10,784 nt of DNA from Candidatus Bathyarchaeota archaeon (GCA_029907045.1 JARYMR010000045.1:1-10784); one strand, 5' to 3'; positions 1-7,811 are shown, counted from the stretch's first letter. Translations and numbers: made by a program. The notes: generated by a model not told the origin, from the sequence alone.

Positions 1-267
1 ATTGACCGAATAACACTCCATACATTGAGGCACTTCTACGGAACAATGGAATACCACAAGACCAAAGACATTTTACACGTACAAGAAAGGCTTGGACACA
101 GAAGCATAACTAGCACCCTGATATACACGCATCTAGTAGACTTTGAAGGAGACGACTATCACGTCAGGACAGCAAAAAGTCTTAAAGAGGATGAGGAATT
201 ATTGAAGGCAGGGTTTGAATATGTCACAGAGCGGGACGGGGTCAAGATCTACAGAAAGCGAAAGTAA
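1..267 (+). CDS. Tyrosine recombinase/integrase, C-terminal part (5' truncated by window edge)
   Basis: This is the catalytic C-terminus of a tyrosine (phage-type) recombinase, which cuts and rejoins DNA through a 3'-phosphotyrosine intermediate. The frame is open from base 1 to a TAA at 265-267. Visible catalytic elements are H-T-L-R-H (arginine codon at 28-30), L-G-H-R-S (histidine at 97-99) and the nucleophile in I-Y-T-H-L (tyrosine at 124-126). About 47 residues follow the tyrosine, with a G-F-E-Y-V-T segment and a basic Y-R-K-R-K end. I recall similar tails in integrases of archaeal integrated elements, but this is from memory. The N-terminal DNA-binding domain and the catalytic lysine lie outside the window, so a chromosomal XerA role cannot be fully excluded. 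The gene stops 64 nt before the Ftr gene. No attachment site is recognisable here. Confidence 0.85.
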   Translation: MDRITLHTLRHFYGTMEYHKTKDILHVQERLGHRSITSTLIYTHLVDFEGDDYHVRTAKSLKEDEELLKAGFEYVTERDGVKIYRKRK

Positions 268-331
268 ACTCGAAGTAGTAGAATACGACGACAAAGATCC
301 TTTGGGTCCAGCTTTCGTTGTCAAGTCTCCA

Positions 332-1231
332 ATGGGAAACATTCTAAAAATCTCCGACACTTTTGCGGAAATGTTTCCCATGTGGGCTGGAAGAGTACTC
401 ATTACCGCGGACAGTGAAAAATGGGCTTTAACGGCAGCTTCTGTTGCCACAGGCTTAGCGACAAGCGTTATCATGTCGCCAGCTGAAGCTGGAATAGAAG
501 GCGCTGTGCCGCCAGAAAAAACTCCAGACAACCGCGTTGGCGTTTTGATACAAATTTATAATCGTAATAGGTTTGAATTGAAGAATCAGATGATTCTTCG
601 CATAGGACAATGCATAATGACTTGTCCCACAACATCCGCTTTTGATGCTATGCCAAACGCTAAAAGAAGACTTAAAGTTGGTAGAAGCATAAGATTGTTT
701 GGCGACGGTTTCCAAAAGAAAGGAATTGTTGGAAATAGGAAGGGGTGGAAGATTCCAGTTATGGAAGGAAGCTTCTTCGTTGAAGACTCCTTCGGTGCAG
801 CAGAAGCTATAGCCGGCGGAAACTTCCTAATCTTAGCCAAAGACAAAAATTCTGGGCTTAAAGCTGCGGAAGAAGCAGTGAAAGCCATAAAAAACATGGC
901 AAGCGAAGTCATATTGCCATTTCCAGGTGGAATCTGCCGTTCAGGCTCAAAGGCTGGCTCATTAAAATATAAGCTTAAGGCTTCAACGAATCATCCCTTC
1001 TGTCCAGAATTAAAAACGTTAGTACAAGATTCGCAAGTGCCAGAAAACGTAAACTGCGTCTACGAGATAGTTATTAATGGCTTAACTCTTGAAGCCGTTA
1101 AGAAGGCTATGGGTGTTGGCGTAAAAACTGCTGCAAGCGTTCCGGGCGTTGTTAGAATTTCGGCTGGAAATTATGGCGGAAAATTGGGTCCATACAAGGC
1201 ATTTTTAAAAGAAATTTTAGAAGTAACCTAA
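332..1231 (+). CDS. ftr: Formylmethanofuran:tetrahydromethanopterin formyltransferase
   Basis: Ftr moves the formyl group between formylmethanofuran and tetrahydromethanopterin, giving 5-formyl-H4MPT. It is a cytosolic step of methanogenesis and of the archaeal methyl branch of the Wood-Ljungdahl pathway. Starting from ATG 332 the product is 299 aa, close to the family's usual length of just under 300. Family signatures, numbered from this start, are I-S-D-T-F-A-E-M-F near the N-terminus, W-A-L-T-A around 31-35, P-A-E-A-G-I around 50, the P-F-P-G-G-I block at 196-201, A-S-T-N-H-P-F near 217, V-Y-E-I-V-I-N-G-L around 243-251 and I-S-A-G-N-Y-G-G-K-L near the end. The frame is open upstream to TTG 215 and ATG 221, which would add about 38 residues not found in the family and overlap the integrase. 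No clear Shine-Dalgarno site decides the start. Nothing else of the pathway is in the window. Confidence 0.93.
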   Translation: MGNILKISDTFAEMFPMWAGRVLITADSEKWALTAASVATGLATSVIMSPAEAGIEGAVPPEKTPDNRVGVLIQIYNRNRFELKNQMILRIGQCIMTCPTTSAFDAMPNAKRRLKVGRSIRLFGDGFQKKGIVGNRKGWKIPVMEGSFFVEDSFGAAEAIAGGNFLILAKDKNSGLKAAEEAVKAIKNMASEVILPFPGGICRSGSKAGSLKYKLKASTNHPFCPELKTLVQDSQVPENVNCVYEIVINGLTLEAVKKAMGVGVKTAASVPGVVRISAGNYGGKLGPYKAFLKEILEVT

Positions 1232-1293
1232 TCCTAAACTCTTATTTAATGCCATGTCAAGTAGCTTTACGGCTAAACCAACAGTGAAAACAA

Positions 1294-2556
1294 TTGAGCA
1301 GCAAAAAAAGAACATCCCTAGAACTGTTCAGATTAAAAAAGACACTGAACATGCTAGCCAGCAAAGAGGGAAGAGGAACAGAGCTAATTTCGCTTTATGT
1401 TCCACCTGGAAAGCAAATAAGCGAAGTCATGAACATGCTAAGAGATGAGTATGGCACGGCGTCAAACATAAAATCCACAACAACTCGCAAAAATGTTCAG
1501 GATGCTATTGTTAAAACCCAACAACGCCTCAAATTGTTCAAAGAAACCCCAGAAAATGGACTTGTAATTTTTTGCGGCGCAGTTCCCCAAAACGGAGCTG
1601 GAAGCGAGAAAATAGAAACCTATGTGATTATTCCGCCCGAACCCATAAACATATACCTTTACAGATGCGACTCAAGATTCCACACTGAACATTTACAAGA
1701 GCTTTTAAGGGAAAAGGAAAGCTATGGAATACTTCTAATAGACTCTACTGCAGCCACTCTTGCCATCCTTCAAGGCAGAAGACTTGAGATAGTTAGACAA
1801 GTAACCTCGGGTGTGCCTGGAAAAACCCGTGCCGGAGGACAATCAGCAAGAAGATTTGAGCGTTTAAGAGAAATGAGGCTTCAAGAATACTTTAGAAGGG
1901 TGGGCGAACATGCAAATGAAGCGTTTCTGCCAATTGAAAACTTGAAGGGACTGATAATTGCTGGACCTGGACCAACAAAATATGATTTTGAAAAGGGCGA
2001 TTACCTACATTATACGTTGAAAGAGAAGATTTTGGACACCGTTGACACTGCTTATGTGGATGAGCAAGGCGTAAAGGAAGTTGTTGATAAGGCGCCGGAA
2101 ATAATGCGGAAAGTGCGTTACATAGAAGAAAAACAGATAATGCAACAGTTCCTATACGAAATTGGACATGACACGGGAATGGCAACATACGGCGAAAAAG
2201 AAGTTCGAAAGGCTTTAGAAGCTGGCGCCGTCAAAACCTTGCTGCTTTCTGAAGGATTGGACATTGTGAGAGTTAAGGTGAAATGTAACGCTTGCGGTTA
2301 TGAAGAACAACAAACAATGAAAAGCCAAATGCTAACAAGTTTTGAGCAGAGTCTTTATGGGAAACCATGTCCAAAATGTAAATCTCCAGCCTTAGTCATA
2401 ACTGAAACACAAGAGCTTATAGAAAATTTCGCTCAACTCGCAGAATACACGAACACGGAAGTTGAGATGATATCTGGCGAGACAGAAGAAGGACAGATGC
2501 TGAAGAATTCTTTCGGTGGAATAGCAGCAATCCTCAGATTTAAACTGCAAAACTAG
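1294..2556 (+). CDS. prf1: Peptide chain release factor aRF1
   Basis: aRF1 recognises all three stop codons in the ribosomal A site and triggers peptide release, working with aIF5B/aEF1A-type GTPases and ABCE1 in archaea. The 420-aa length is normal. Domain 1 carries the stop-codon motif T-A-S-N-I-K-S (NIKS 58-61) and Y-R-C-D-S-R-F (YxCxxxF, 123-129). Domain 2 carries R-A-G-G-Q-S-A-R-R-F with the catalytic GGQ at 181-183. Domain 3 has a zinc-ribbon minidomain with Cys331, Cys334, Cys359 and Cys362. The start is TTG 1294, because an in-frame TGA lies only 6 nt before it. A GTGA at 1284-1287 is a plausible weak Shine-Dalgarno site, and TTATTTAA at 1242-1249 a plausible TATA box. The gene ends with two consecutive in-frame TAG codons. 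The aminotransferase follows 12 nt downstream, so the two are probably cotranscribed. Confidence 0.96.
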   Translation: MSSKKRTSLELFRLKKTLNMLASKEGRGTELISLYVPPGKQISEVMNMLRDEYGTASNIKSTTTRKNVQDAIVKTQQRLKLFKETPENGLVIFCGAVPQNGAGSEKIETYVIIPPEPINIYLYRCDSRFHTEHLQELLREKESYGILLIDSTAATLAILQGRRLEIVRQVTSGVPGKTRAGGQSARRFERLREMRLQEYFRRVGEHANEAFLPIENLKGLIIAGPGPTKYDFEKGDYLHYTLKEKILDTVDTAYVDEQGVKEVVDKAPEIMRKVRYIEEKQIMQQFLYEIGHDTGMATYGEKEVRKALEAGAVKTLLLSEGLDIVRVKVKCNACGYEEQQTMKSQMLTSFEQSLYGKPCPKCKSPALVITETQELIENFAQLAEYTNTEVEMISGETEEGQMLKNSFGGIAAILRFKLQN

Positions 2557-2568
2557 TAGGCGTTCATT

Positions 2569-3669
2569 ATGCGATACTCTTCTTTATACTTAGATTGGTA
2601 CAATCACGTTCCAAACATAAAATACGACTTTCGTTCTAGTGGAATACTTCCATTCAGGCATAATCTAATGCTTGGAGAAGTGAATTTAAACATCAATTAT
2701 ACGCCTTACCTATCAAAACTTTTAGCCAAAAGATACGATGCAAAGCCAGAAAACATTTTCCTTTCAACTGATGGAGCTTCAGGTCAAAATTCACGGATAA
2801 TTCGGTATATAGCAGAAAAAGACGGAAGGAAAAGAGAGGCAGTTGTGGAATATCCAACTTACGAACCGTTACTACGCCAAACACAAGAACATTTTCCACG
2901 CATAAAAAGAATAGAAAGAAGGGAGAAAGACTCTTTCTCGCTGGATGCGGATGCACTGCGAAAAGTTGTTTCAGAAAAGACGGGATTACTTGTTTTAACC
3001 AATCCGCACGCTCCAAGTGGAACAATAACCCAAAAAAGCGAGTTGAAAGAGATAATGACTGTTGCCCAAGAATACAAGTTTTATGTTTTATGTGATGAGA
3101 TATATGCTGAATTCGAAAGAGATGCTATACCAACAGTTTTTTCCGTTAATGAGGAATTGGGCATAGTCTCAACCAGTTTTACCAAAGCCTATGGTCTGGG
3201 AGGATTAAAACTTGGCATAGCCTTGGCAAACAAAAACATTGTTAACGATTTGTACGCAGACTTGATTAATACTGCTGGAGGGGCTTCAAACATAGTTCAA
3301 CTTATCGCTTTAGAGCTGCTAACTAAGGATAAAGAAATTCTTGAAAGGCACAAAGAGAAATGGATAAGCCTCAAAAAAGAAACGGAAAAGTGGCTGAACG
3401 AAAAGGGTTTAGAATTTTCTCCAAACAAAATTAGCATAACATATTGGGTGAAAACACCAGTAAAAGACACCTACACATGGATAAATAATCACGCGATACC
3501 CCGTTACAGTTTAGCAGCCGTGCCCGGAACATTCTTTCTCTTCAAAAACAACTATAAACTGGTAAAGTCAAACATGGTGAGACTTGGTCTTGGCAACTTA
3601 AATCCTTCCAAGCATATCTTACAAGAAGCTTTGGAAAACCTCGAAAAAGCCATAAAAACGTACTGTTAA
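2569..3669 (+). CDS. PLP-dependent aminotransferase, class I/II
   Basis: This is a fold-type I pyridoxal-phosphate enzyme of the aspartate aminotransferase superfamily, 366 aa and probably cytosolic. The PLP-lysine is K206 in S-F-T-K-A-Y-G-L. Other signatures are T-D-G-A-S-G (phosphate-binding turn, around 67-72), Y-P-T-Y (95-98), N-P-H-A-P-S-G (145-151), C-D-E-I-Y with Asp176 and Tyr179 contacting the cofactor, and R338 in M-V-R-L-G, the expected substrate carboxylate anchor. The amino donor and acceptor cannot be read from the sequence. HisC-like, aspartate or aromatic specificity all remain possible. ATG 2569 is the first in-frame start after the prf1 stop, 12 nt upstream, and no strong Shine-Dalgarno site is seen. 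Its stop codon overlaps the stop of the convergent topoisomerase IB gene. Confidence 0.88.
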   Translation: MRYSSLYLDWYNHVPNIKYDFRSSGILPFRHNLMLGEVNLNINYTPYLSKLLAKRYDAKPENIFLSTDGASGQNSRIIRYIAEKDGRKREAVVEYPTYEPLLRQTQEHFPRIKRIERREKDSFSLDADALRKVVSEKTGLLVLTNPHAPSGTITQKSELKEIMTVAQEYKFYVLCDEIYAEFERDAIPTVFSVNEELGIVSTSFTKAYGLGGLKLGIALANKNIVNDLYADLINTAGGASNIVQLIALELLTKDKEILERHKEKWISLKKETEKWLNEKGLEFSPNKISITYWVKTPVKDTYTWINNHAIPRYSLAAVPGTFFLFKNNYKLVKSNMVRLGLGNLNPSKHILQEALENLEKAIKTYC

Positions 3670-5321
3670 GCGTAAAGTTTAATCAGTTTCTTCAAAGCCC
3701 AACTGAACTTTTTCCTTAAGGCTTTAGAATAAATTTTGTCAATAGGCGCTCCCACCATGGCAGCCCATTTCGCATAAACTCTGGGGTCAATATAGGATTT
3801 TAAAGAAGTTGTCAAATTGTAGTCTCTTGTGTTTTTCATCAACTCAATATCCAACTTGATTTTTTCGATTCTTTTGATGATCGCTTCTGTTTTCTTGCCC
3901 TGCTTCCTTTTTTCCTCTAAACCAAGCTCTAACTCTTTAAGCTTAGCTTCTTTTTTGGCTAATCTTTCTTCAAAATTGTTGGGAATCTTTCGCTTGTGGT
4001 TGGCGATTTCAGCCCCTTTCAAGTTAGCCATTTTTGCATGAAAAACCTTAACGTATATGGGGTCTTCCTTTTTGATGGGGTACGTGTCTAAGTATTCCTT
4101 GACGGCTTTTGTTGTTCTCCATGTTCTGAAGACTTTGGCTGTTAATCCCCTCATTTTTTCTGAAAGAAATCGGGACACTTTTCTGGAGTCTATTCCTTCA
4201 AAAAGGTATTCCTTGCATGTTTTAGAGTAATGTTCAATATTTTTTATAACGCTTGGCGGCGCTTTTGCTTGCCTAACCCATCTTACAGAGTCCTTTCCCA
4301 AAAAATCAAAATGCAATGTATCACCTTCTATCCTGACATGTTCTGGTCTTAGAGTTATAGCGCCAACAGTGTCCGCCTCTCCTGGGTCTTTTTCGTCGCC
4401 GACCCTCATGTTTAGGGCGTGTATAAGCCAACAAACTGTTGCTATCTTTCTTCTCTCATCATTTTTTGATTCCAAATTTTTCATAATGTGGGCTTCGATT
4501 TTTGGGATGAATTTGCCGAGTTTTTCAGCCTTCTTATATTTCTCTTTCTCTTTTTTCTGTTTGATATGGGCTGAATCGGAAAACCAAACATACTTTATTT
4601 TTCCAGTAAGTTTGTCTTGCCATTTAGCTATATACATTTTATCTGGTTCCCAAACAATGGCTTTCCATTTTCCCTCTGGTTTTGGACTGTCTGGAGAAAG
4701 GTTTAGGATTATGTCTTCTTCGCTTGGTCCTTCTTTCCATTTTCCCCTTTTTGGATGGTTGCCTCTTCCAGAGAATAGGCAGGATGGTTCTGCTGTCCAG
4801 TTGGCTATTTCTATCTTTTTTCCATCGACAAAGGCGTAGCCAAACTTTTTCTTTAATGCTTCTTTTTGAATTTTTCTTTGTTTTGCAAGCTTTTTTTTCT
4901 CTTTTTTTGTCAGATTTAGCTTTTTTTGGTTTTCTTTGTCTAAATACTTGAAAATCTCGGAAAAATCCACGACGTCACCTAGGTGCATGCAATTTGAAAG
5001 TTCAGAACTGTCTTTTTCTATGCTATTTAGATGTTCGCTGGAAAAGCGGGCTAAAAAATCTGCAGAAGGATTTTCCAATTTTAACTGGTTTAGGAAATCT
5101 TGCATGAAATTTTTGTAAAAAACCTTGTCTGGCGGAGACGGAGAGCGCAATTTTTTTGCCCATACCAAAGCCATTTGCTCACTTTTAGGACCCAATTTTA
5201 TAGTATGCCCTTGAATTTTAATTGCGAAACCCTTGTAATCGTATGTTGGAACATAAATTCCATTATGCCTCAAAGTTTTCAACGTTTTCACGCTTGCCAT
5301 GAAATGATTTTCTTTATTCAC
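3666..5321 (-). CDS. DNA topoisomerase IB (eukaryote-like)
   Basis: The enzyme relaxes DNA supercoils by nicking one strand through a transient 3'-phosphotyrosine bond. Within archaea, eukaryote-type topoisomerase IB is known from Thaumarchaeota, Bathyarchaeia and relatives. In 551-aa numbering all catalytic residues are present: R306 (M-R-V-G-D-E-K), K343 (L-G-K-D-S-V), R399 (V-F-R-T-W), H442 (A-N-H-K-R) and Tyr510 (S-Y-I-D-P-R), matching human R488, K532, R590, H632 and Y723. The N-terminal core is also recognisable: L-R-H-N-G near 17-21 and L-F-S-G-R-G-N-H-P at 182-190. A charged, probably coiled-coil linker at about 450-500 precedes the tyrosine. The long disordered N-terminus of human Top1 is absent. 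The start is GTG 5321 or ATG 5300, and neither has a Shine-Dalgarno site. The GTG overlaps the metallopeptidase stop, suggesting translational coupling. Confidence 0.96.
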   Translation of the reverse strand: MNKENHFMASVKTLKTLRHNGIYVPTYDYKGFAIKIQGHTIKLGPKSEQMALVWAKKLRSPSPPDKVFYKNFMQDFLNQLKLENPSADFLARFSSEHLNSIEKDSSELSNCMHLGDVVDFSEIFKYLDKENQKKLNLTKKEKKKLAKQRKIQKEALKKKFGYAFVDGKKIEIANWTAEPSCLFSGRGNHPKRGKWKEGPSEEDIILNLSPDSPKPEGKWKAIVWEPDKMYIAKWQDKLTGKIKYVWFSDSAHIKQKKEKEKYKKAEKLGKFIPKIEAHIMKNLESKNDERRKIATVCWLIHALNMRVGDEKDPGEADTVGAITLRPEHVRIEGDTLHFDFLGKDSVRWVRQAKAPPSVIKNIEHYSKTCKEYLFEGIDSRKVSRFLSEKMRGLTAKVFRTWRTTKAVKEYLDTYPIKKEDPIYVKVFHAKMANLKGAEIANHKRKIPNNFEERLAKKEAKLKELELGLEEKRKQGKKTEAIIKRIEKIKLDIELMKNTRDYNLTTSLKSYIDPRVYAKWAAMVGAPIDKIYSKALRKKFSWALKKLIKLYA

Positions 5322-5700
5322 TATTTCGCTTACTTAAAAACTTCTTGTGCAGTTTTTCCACAGTTTCCCTTTCAACAAATCCTTTATGGGGACGAAAACC
5401 GCCAGAAAACCCAGAGGGAATGTGCAAGAGCTCGTGAATTAATGTTTTTTCCTTCTCCACCTCCGAAAGATTATCAAATTTTTCCGAAATTACTTCAATT
5501 ACGTAAGATGGTGGAAGGTTGAGCGCTTCTTGCCAAATTTTACCTAAACCATGAATGCGGGCAACAGTTCGCTTTGACTTAGAACCCTTACTTCTTACAC
5601 AATAAACAAACTGCGGCACAACATTGAAAAATTCAAGGGCTTCAGCAATTTCGTCAACACGCTTTTTCACGTCAAGAGCCCTAAAATATTTTATCCGCAT
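5314..5700 (-). CDS. Putative HExxH zinc metallopeptidase (phage/archaeal metallopeptidase family)
   Basis: A 128-aa predicted zinc peptidase, probably cytosolic, with no signal peptide or membrane segment. The motif I-H-E-L-L-H-I-P gives zinc ligands His89 and His93 with catalytic Glu90. His105 in F-R-P-H-K-G, after an 11-residue spacer, is the likely third ligand. The preceding region has a basic patch (S-K-G-S-K-S-K-R), A-R-I-H-G-L and Y-V-I-E-V-I-S-E-K-F, as in the small family named putative phage metallopeptidase (assignment from memory). ATG 5700 is chosen because GGAGTGA lies 7 nt upstream, whereas the GTG 6 nt earlier almost touches that site. Its end overlaps the GTG start of topoisomerase IB by 8 nt, so the two are likely one operon. 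A role in removing protein-DNA adducts is an inference from that position, not from the sequence itself. The substrate is unknown. Confidence 0.82.
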   Translation of the reverse strand: MRIKYFRALDVKKRVDEIAEALEFFNVVPQFVYCVRSKGSKSKRTVARIHGLGKIWQEALNLPPSYVIEVISEKFDNLSEVEKEKTLIHELLHIPSGFSGGFRPHKGFVERETVEKLHKKFLSKRNSE

Positions 5701-5707
5701 AAACACT

Positions 5708-5714
5708 TCACTCC
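5708..5714 (-). promoter_or_regulatory. Shine-Dalgarno site of the metallopeptidase gene
   Basis: The minus strand reads GGAGTGA, close to the archaeal consensus GGAGGTGA, followed by a 7-nt spacer and ATG at 5700. It decides for the ATG over the GTG at 5706. The same 7-nt spacing recurs at several other genes in the window. Confidence 0.7.
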
Positions 5715-5780
5715 AGTCACATACGCAAATGCCAAATTTAACTTTAACTCAACCCTAACAAGACAATACCGTAAAATCAC

Positions 5781-5855
5781 TGGACCGGGGGGGATTTGAA
5801 CCCCCGACCTCCTGAGTGCAAGTCAGGCGTTCATACCAAACTGAACTACCGGCCC
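5781..5855 (-). tRNA. tRNA-Ala (anticodon UGC)
   Basis: The minus strand folds into a complete 75-nt cloverleaf. The acceptor stem G-G-G-C-C-G-G pairs with C-C-G-G-T-C-C and contains the G3-U70 wobble that identifies alanine tRNA. The D stem is GTTC/GAAC, the anticodon stem CCTGA/TCAGG around loop CTTGCAC with anticodon TGC (plus-strand 5818-5820), the variable loop has 5 nt, and the T arm is GGGGG-TTCAAAT-CCCCC. The discriminator is A. CCA is not encoded and must be added after transcription. There is no intron. TAAATAT at about 5889-5895 on the minus strand is a possible TATA box. Confidence 0.97.
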
Positions 5856-5971
5856 ATACGCTGTTATAAGTTGCTTTCATTTTGCTTCATATTTAGGTTT
5901 TGTTTGATTCTGTGCGAAAAGGCTTTAGAGTTGCAAACGTTTGTAAATTGACCTTCAAAGGAGAAGTGAGC

Positions 5972-7258
5972 GTGGAGCATCAGAAGACTAGAAAATACGT
6001 GTTTCTCAATTTGGGGCTTTTTCAATTTTTGTGTTTTGTTAGGCGGGGCATCTTTTACACTTTCATGATAAATTACCTTTTTGAACTTATGCAAACTGTT
6101 ACTTCAACAACATTGCTTGGAACCCTCAACATGATTTCCTCCGCGTTGGGTCAAAACTTATTGTGGGGGAAAATATCAGACCGTTATAGGCTTAGGGCGA
6201 AGCTGATAATCGCAGGCGAATCCATAGCTGCCTTCACCTACCTAATTGTCTTCTTAATCCACAAATCTTTGCTAAATATGCAAGCCAACTTTGCAGCTGG
6301 AGCTTCGTTGATTGTTGGGCTTTCTTTCCTTGAATTCTTCTGGTCCATGTCAGACGTGGGGTGGGCTGCGCTGCTAACGGACATAACGACGACCAGAACC
6401 CGAGGCGGAATAGTTGGCACGCTTAATTTCATTGCATCGCTTGGGAGAATGATTGGAATATCTTTTGCAGGCTTCCTTTACAACAATGAGGAAGGTTTCC
6501 GTTAAGGAACAATCTTTTACATAGTTATTGTAATGCTTCTTGTCAGCGCAACAATAATGTGGATCACTTCAATGTTTACTGAAAAAGCCAACGTAAAAAC
6601 CGCAAAAGTGATTGTAAAAAATGAGAAAATTGTTGATATTTCTGTAAAGAACAACAACGGACTGATTTACAAGTGGTTTCTTACATGCCTTATAATAATA
6701 GTGATTGGCACAGCGTGTATAAATCAAGTTTTTCTCCTTTTCATCAAACTCCCAGAAGGATTAAACGTGAGTGATCCAGAAATGAGCTTTATATTAACAG
6801 CTTGGACTTTAGGCGGAATGTTAACAAGCCTAGCCTCTGGATGGCTTGCAGATAGAATTGGAAGAGTTCCCGTCTTCTTTACAGGATTAATTTTGGCAAT
6901 AATAACGCCATCCCTTTATCATTTAGCCTCCAACGTTTTGGGCATGGCATTAATTTATGGATTAAATGGAATAGGCTTTTGGACAATTCAGACTGTGGGA
7001 TTTGCCTTCGCTGGAGACATTATACCAGAAAACGAGAGAGGAAGGCTATTCAGCAGGTATAATACTGTGATGGCTTTAGGTTGGGGTCCAGCGGGATTTT
7101 TAGTTGGTGGGCCACTGGCAGATGTCCAAACCAAAATTTTGGGTTTAACTCCTTACAGGGCATATGTAAACACTTTTTATGCATCATCCATTTTAACAGC
7201 AATAGGTACTCTAATGTTTGGTTTGAAAGTGGCAACTCGAAAACGGAAATCCTCTTAA
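5972..7258 (+). pseudogene. MFS transporter interrupted by an in-frame TAA
   Basis: A major facilitator superfamily permease, about 428 codons with about 12 predicted membrane helices. Two stretches in the same frame, before and after TAA 6503-6505, form one protein. The first half (177 codons) has helices 1-5 and a loop 2-3 motif-A-like G-K-I-S-D-R. Helix 6 (G-T-I-F-Y-I-V-I) begins right after the stop. A charged central loop follows, then helices 7-12 with a second motif A (A-D-R-I-G-R) in the equivalent loop. The break therefore lies between helices 5 and 6, not at the natural boundary between the two six-helix domains, which argues for a nonsense mutation or sequencing error rather than a functional split. 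The start is GTG 5972, since GGAG at 5960-5963 sits 8 nt upstream. An upstream open frame reaches TTG 5900 but would run into the tRNA promoter. The substrate is not predictable. If expressed separately, the second half could start at ATG 6533, which has no clear ribosome site. Confidence 0.85.
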
Positions 7259-7305
7259 ATTTTAAAAACAAGTTTCGGCTAAATTGCCTAAAGAGTGAAT
7301 TTCGA

Positions 7306-7794
7306 ATGCTTGAATTTAAAAAAGTAAAAATTAAAGTCCCAGAAGGTTGTAACGTAATTTTGGGCATGGCTCATTTCATAAAAACCGTTGAAGACCTTTA
7401 TGAGGCTCTGGTGAATGCGGTTCCAAACATAAAATTTGGTATTGGTTTCTGCGAAAGTTCTGGACCATGTCTTGTAAGGCATGAAGGGAATGATGAAGAA
7501 TTGAGGCGACTCGCTGCGGAAAAGGCTTATGAAATTGCCTGTGGTCACAGCTTCATAATTTTTATAAAAAATGCTTACCCCATAAATGTTTTAGACAAAA
7601 TCAGAAAAGTTCCAGAGGTTTGCACAATATATGCAGCTACGGCAAACCCATTAGAGGTTGTAATCGTAGAAACAGAGGGCGGCAGAGGAATCGTCGGCGT
7701 CATTGATGGGATGAAAAGCAAGGGAATAGAGAAGGAAGAGGATATTAGGGCAAGAAAAGAATTTCTACGGAAAATTGGTTACAAGCTTGGTTAG
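7306..7794 (+). CDS. Adenosine-specific kinase family protein
   Basis: A 162-aa member of the archaeal/bacterial adenosine-specific kinase family (Adenosine_kin; structural representative from Pyrobaculum), proposed to phosphorylate adenosine in nucleoside salvage. Family blocks are [19 protein letters not shown] (around 14-32), G-F-C-E-S-S-G-P (47-54), H-E-G-N-D-E-E-L (59-66), G-H-S-F-I-I-F (80-86), Y-A-A-T-A-N-P (109-115) and [11 protein letters not shown] (125-135). The length is standard for the family. ATG 7306 is chosen because GAGTGA at 7293-7298 lies 7 nt upstream and the family begins here. The frame is open further upstream, but only as a shadow of the MFS gene. TTAAATTTTAAAA at 7255-7267 could be its own TATA element. 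The family's physiological role is poorly established. Confidence 0.93.
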   Translation: MLEFKKVKIKVPEGCNVILGMAHFIKTVEDLYEALVNAVPNIKFGIGFCESSGPCLVRHEGNDEELRRLAAEKAYEIACGHSFIIFIKNAYPINVLDKIRKVPEVCTIYAATANPLEVVIVETEGGRGIVGVIDGMKSKGIEKEEDIRARKEFLRKIGYKLG

Positions 7795-7811
7795 GCGTTT
7801 TTCATAAAAAG

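Noticed and set aside
215..331. Upstream extension of Ftr to TTG 215 or ATG 221
   Set aside because: The extension is absent from the family, would overlap the integrase, and ATG 332 gives the normal family length. It is kept only as an alternative start because no ribosome site decides.
1254..1448. 64-codon plus-strand ORF overlapping the start of prf1
   Set aside because: It lies mostly inside the clearly recognisable aRF1 frame and has lysine-rich, low-complexity composition without a family match. It is a shadow frame.
4369..5522. Several plus-strand ORFs opposite topoisomerase IB and the metallopeptidase
   Set aside because: Antisense shadows of genes with complete catalytic motifs. 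Their products are Phe/Ser/Leu-rich, typical of the reverse strand of lysine-rich proteins.
6503..6505. Readthrough of the MFS stop as a recoded amino acid
   Set aside because: The codon is TAA, which is neither the pyrrolysine (TAG) nor the selenocysteine (TGA) codon, and other genes in the window end with TAA. A mutation or error is simpler.
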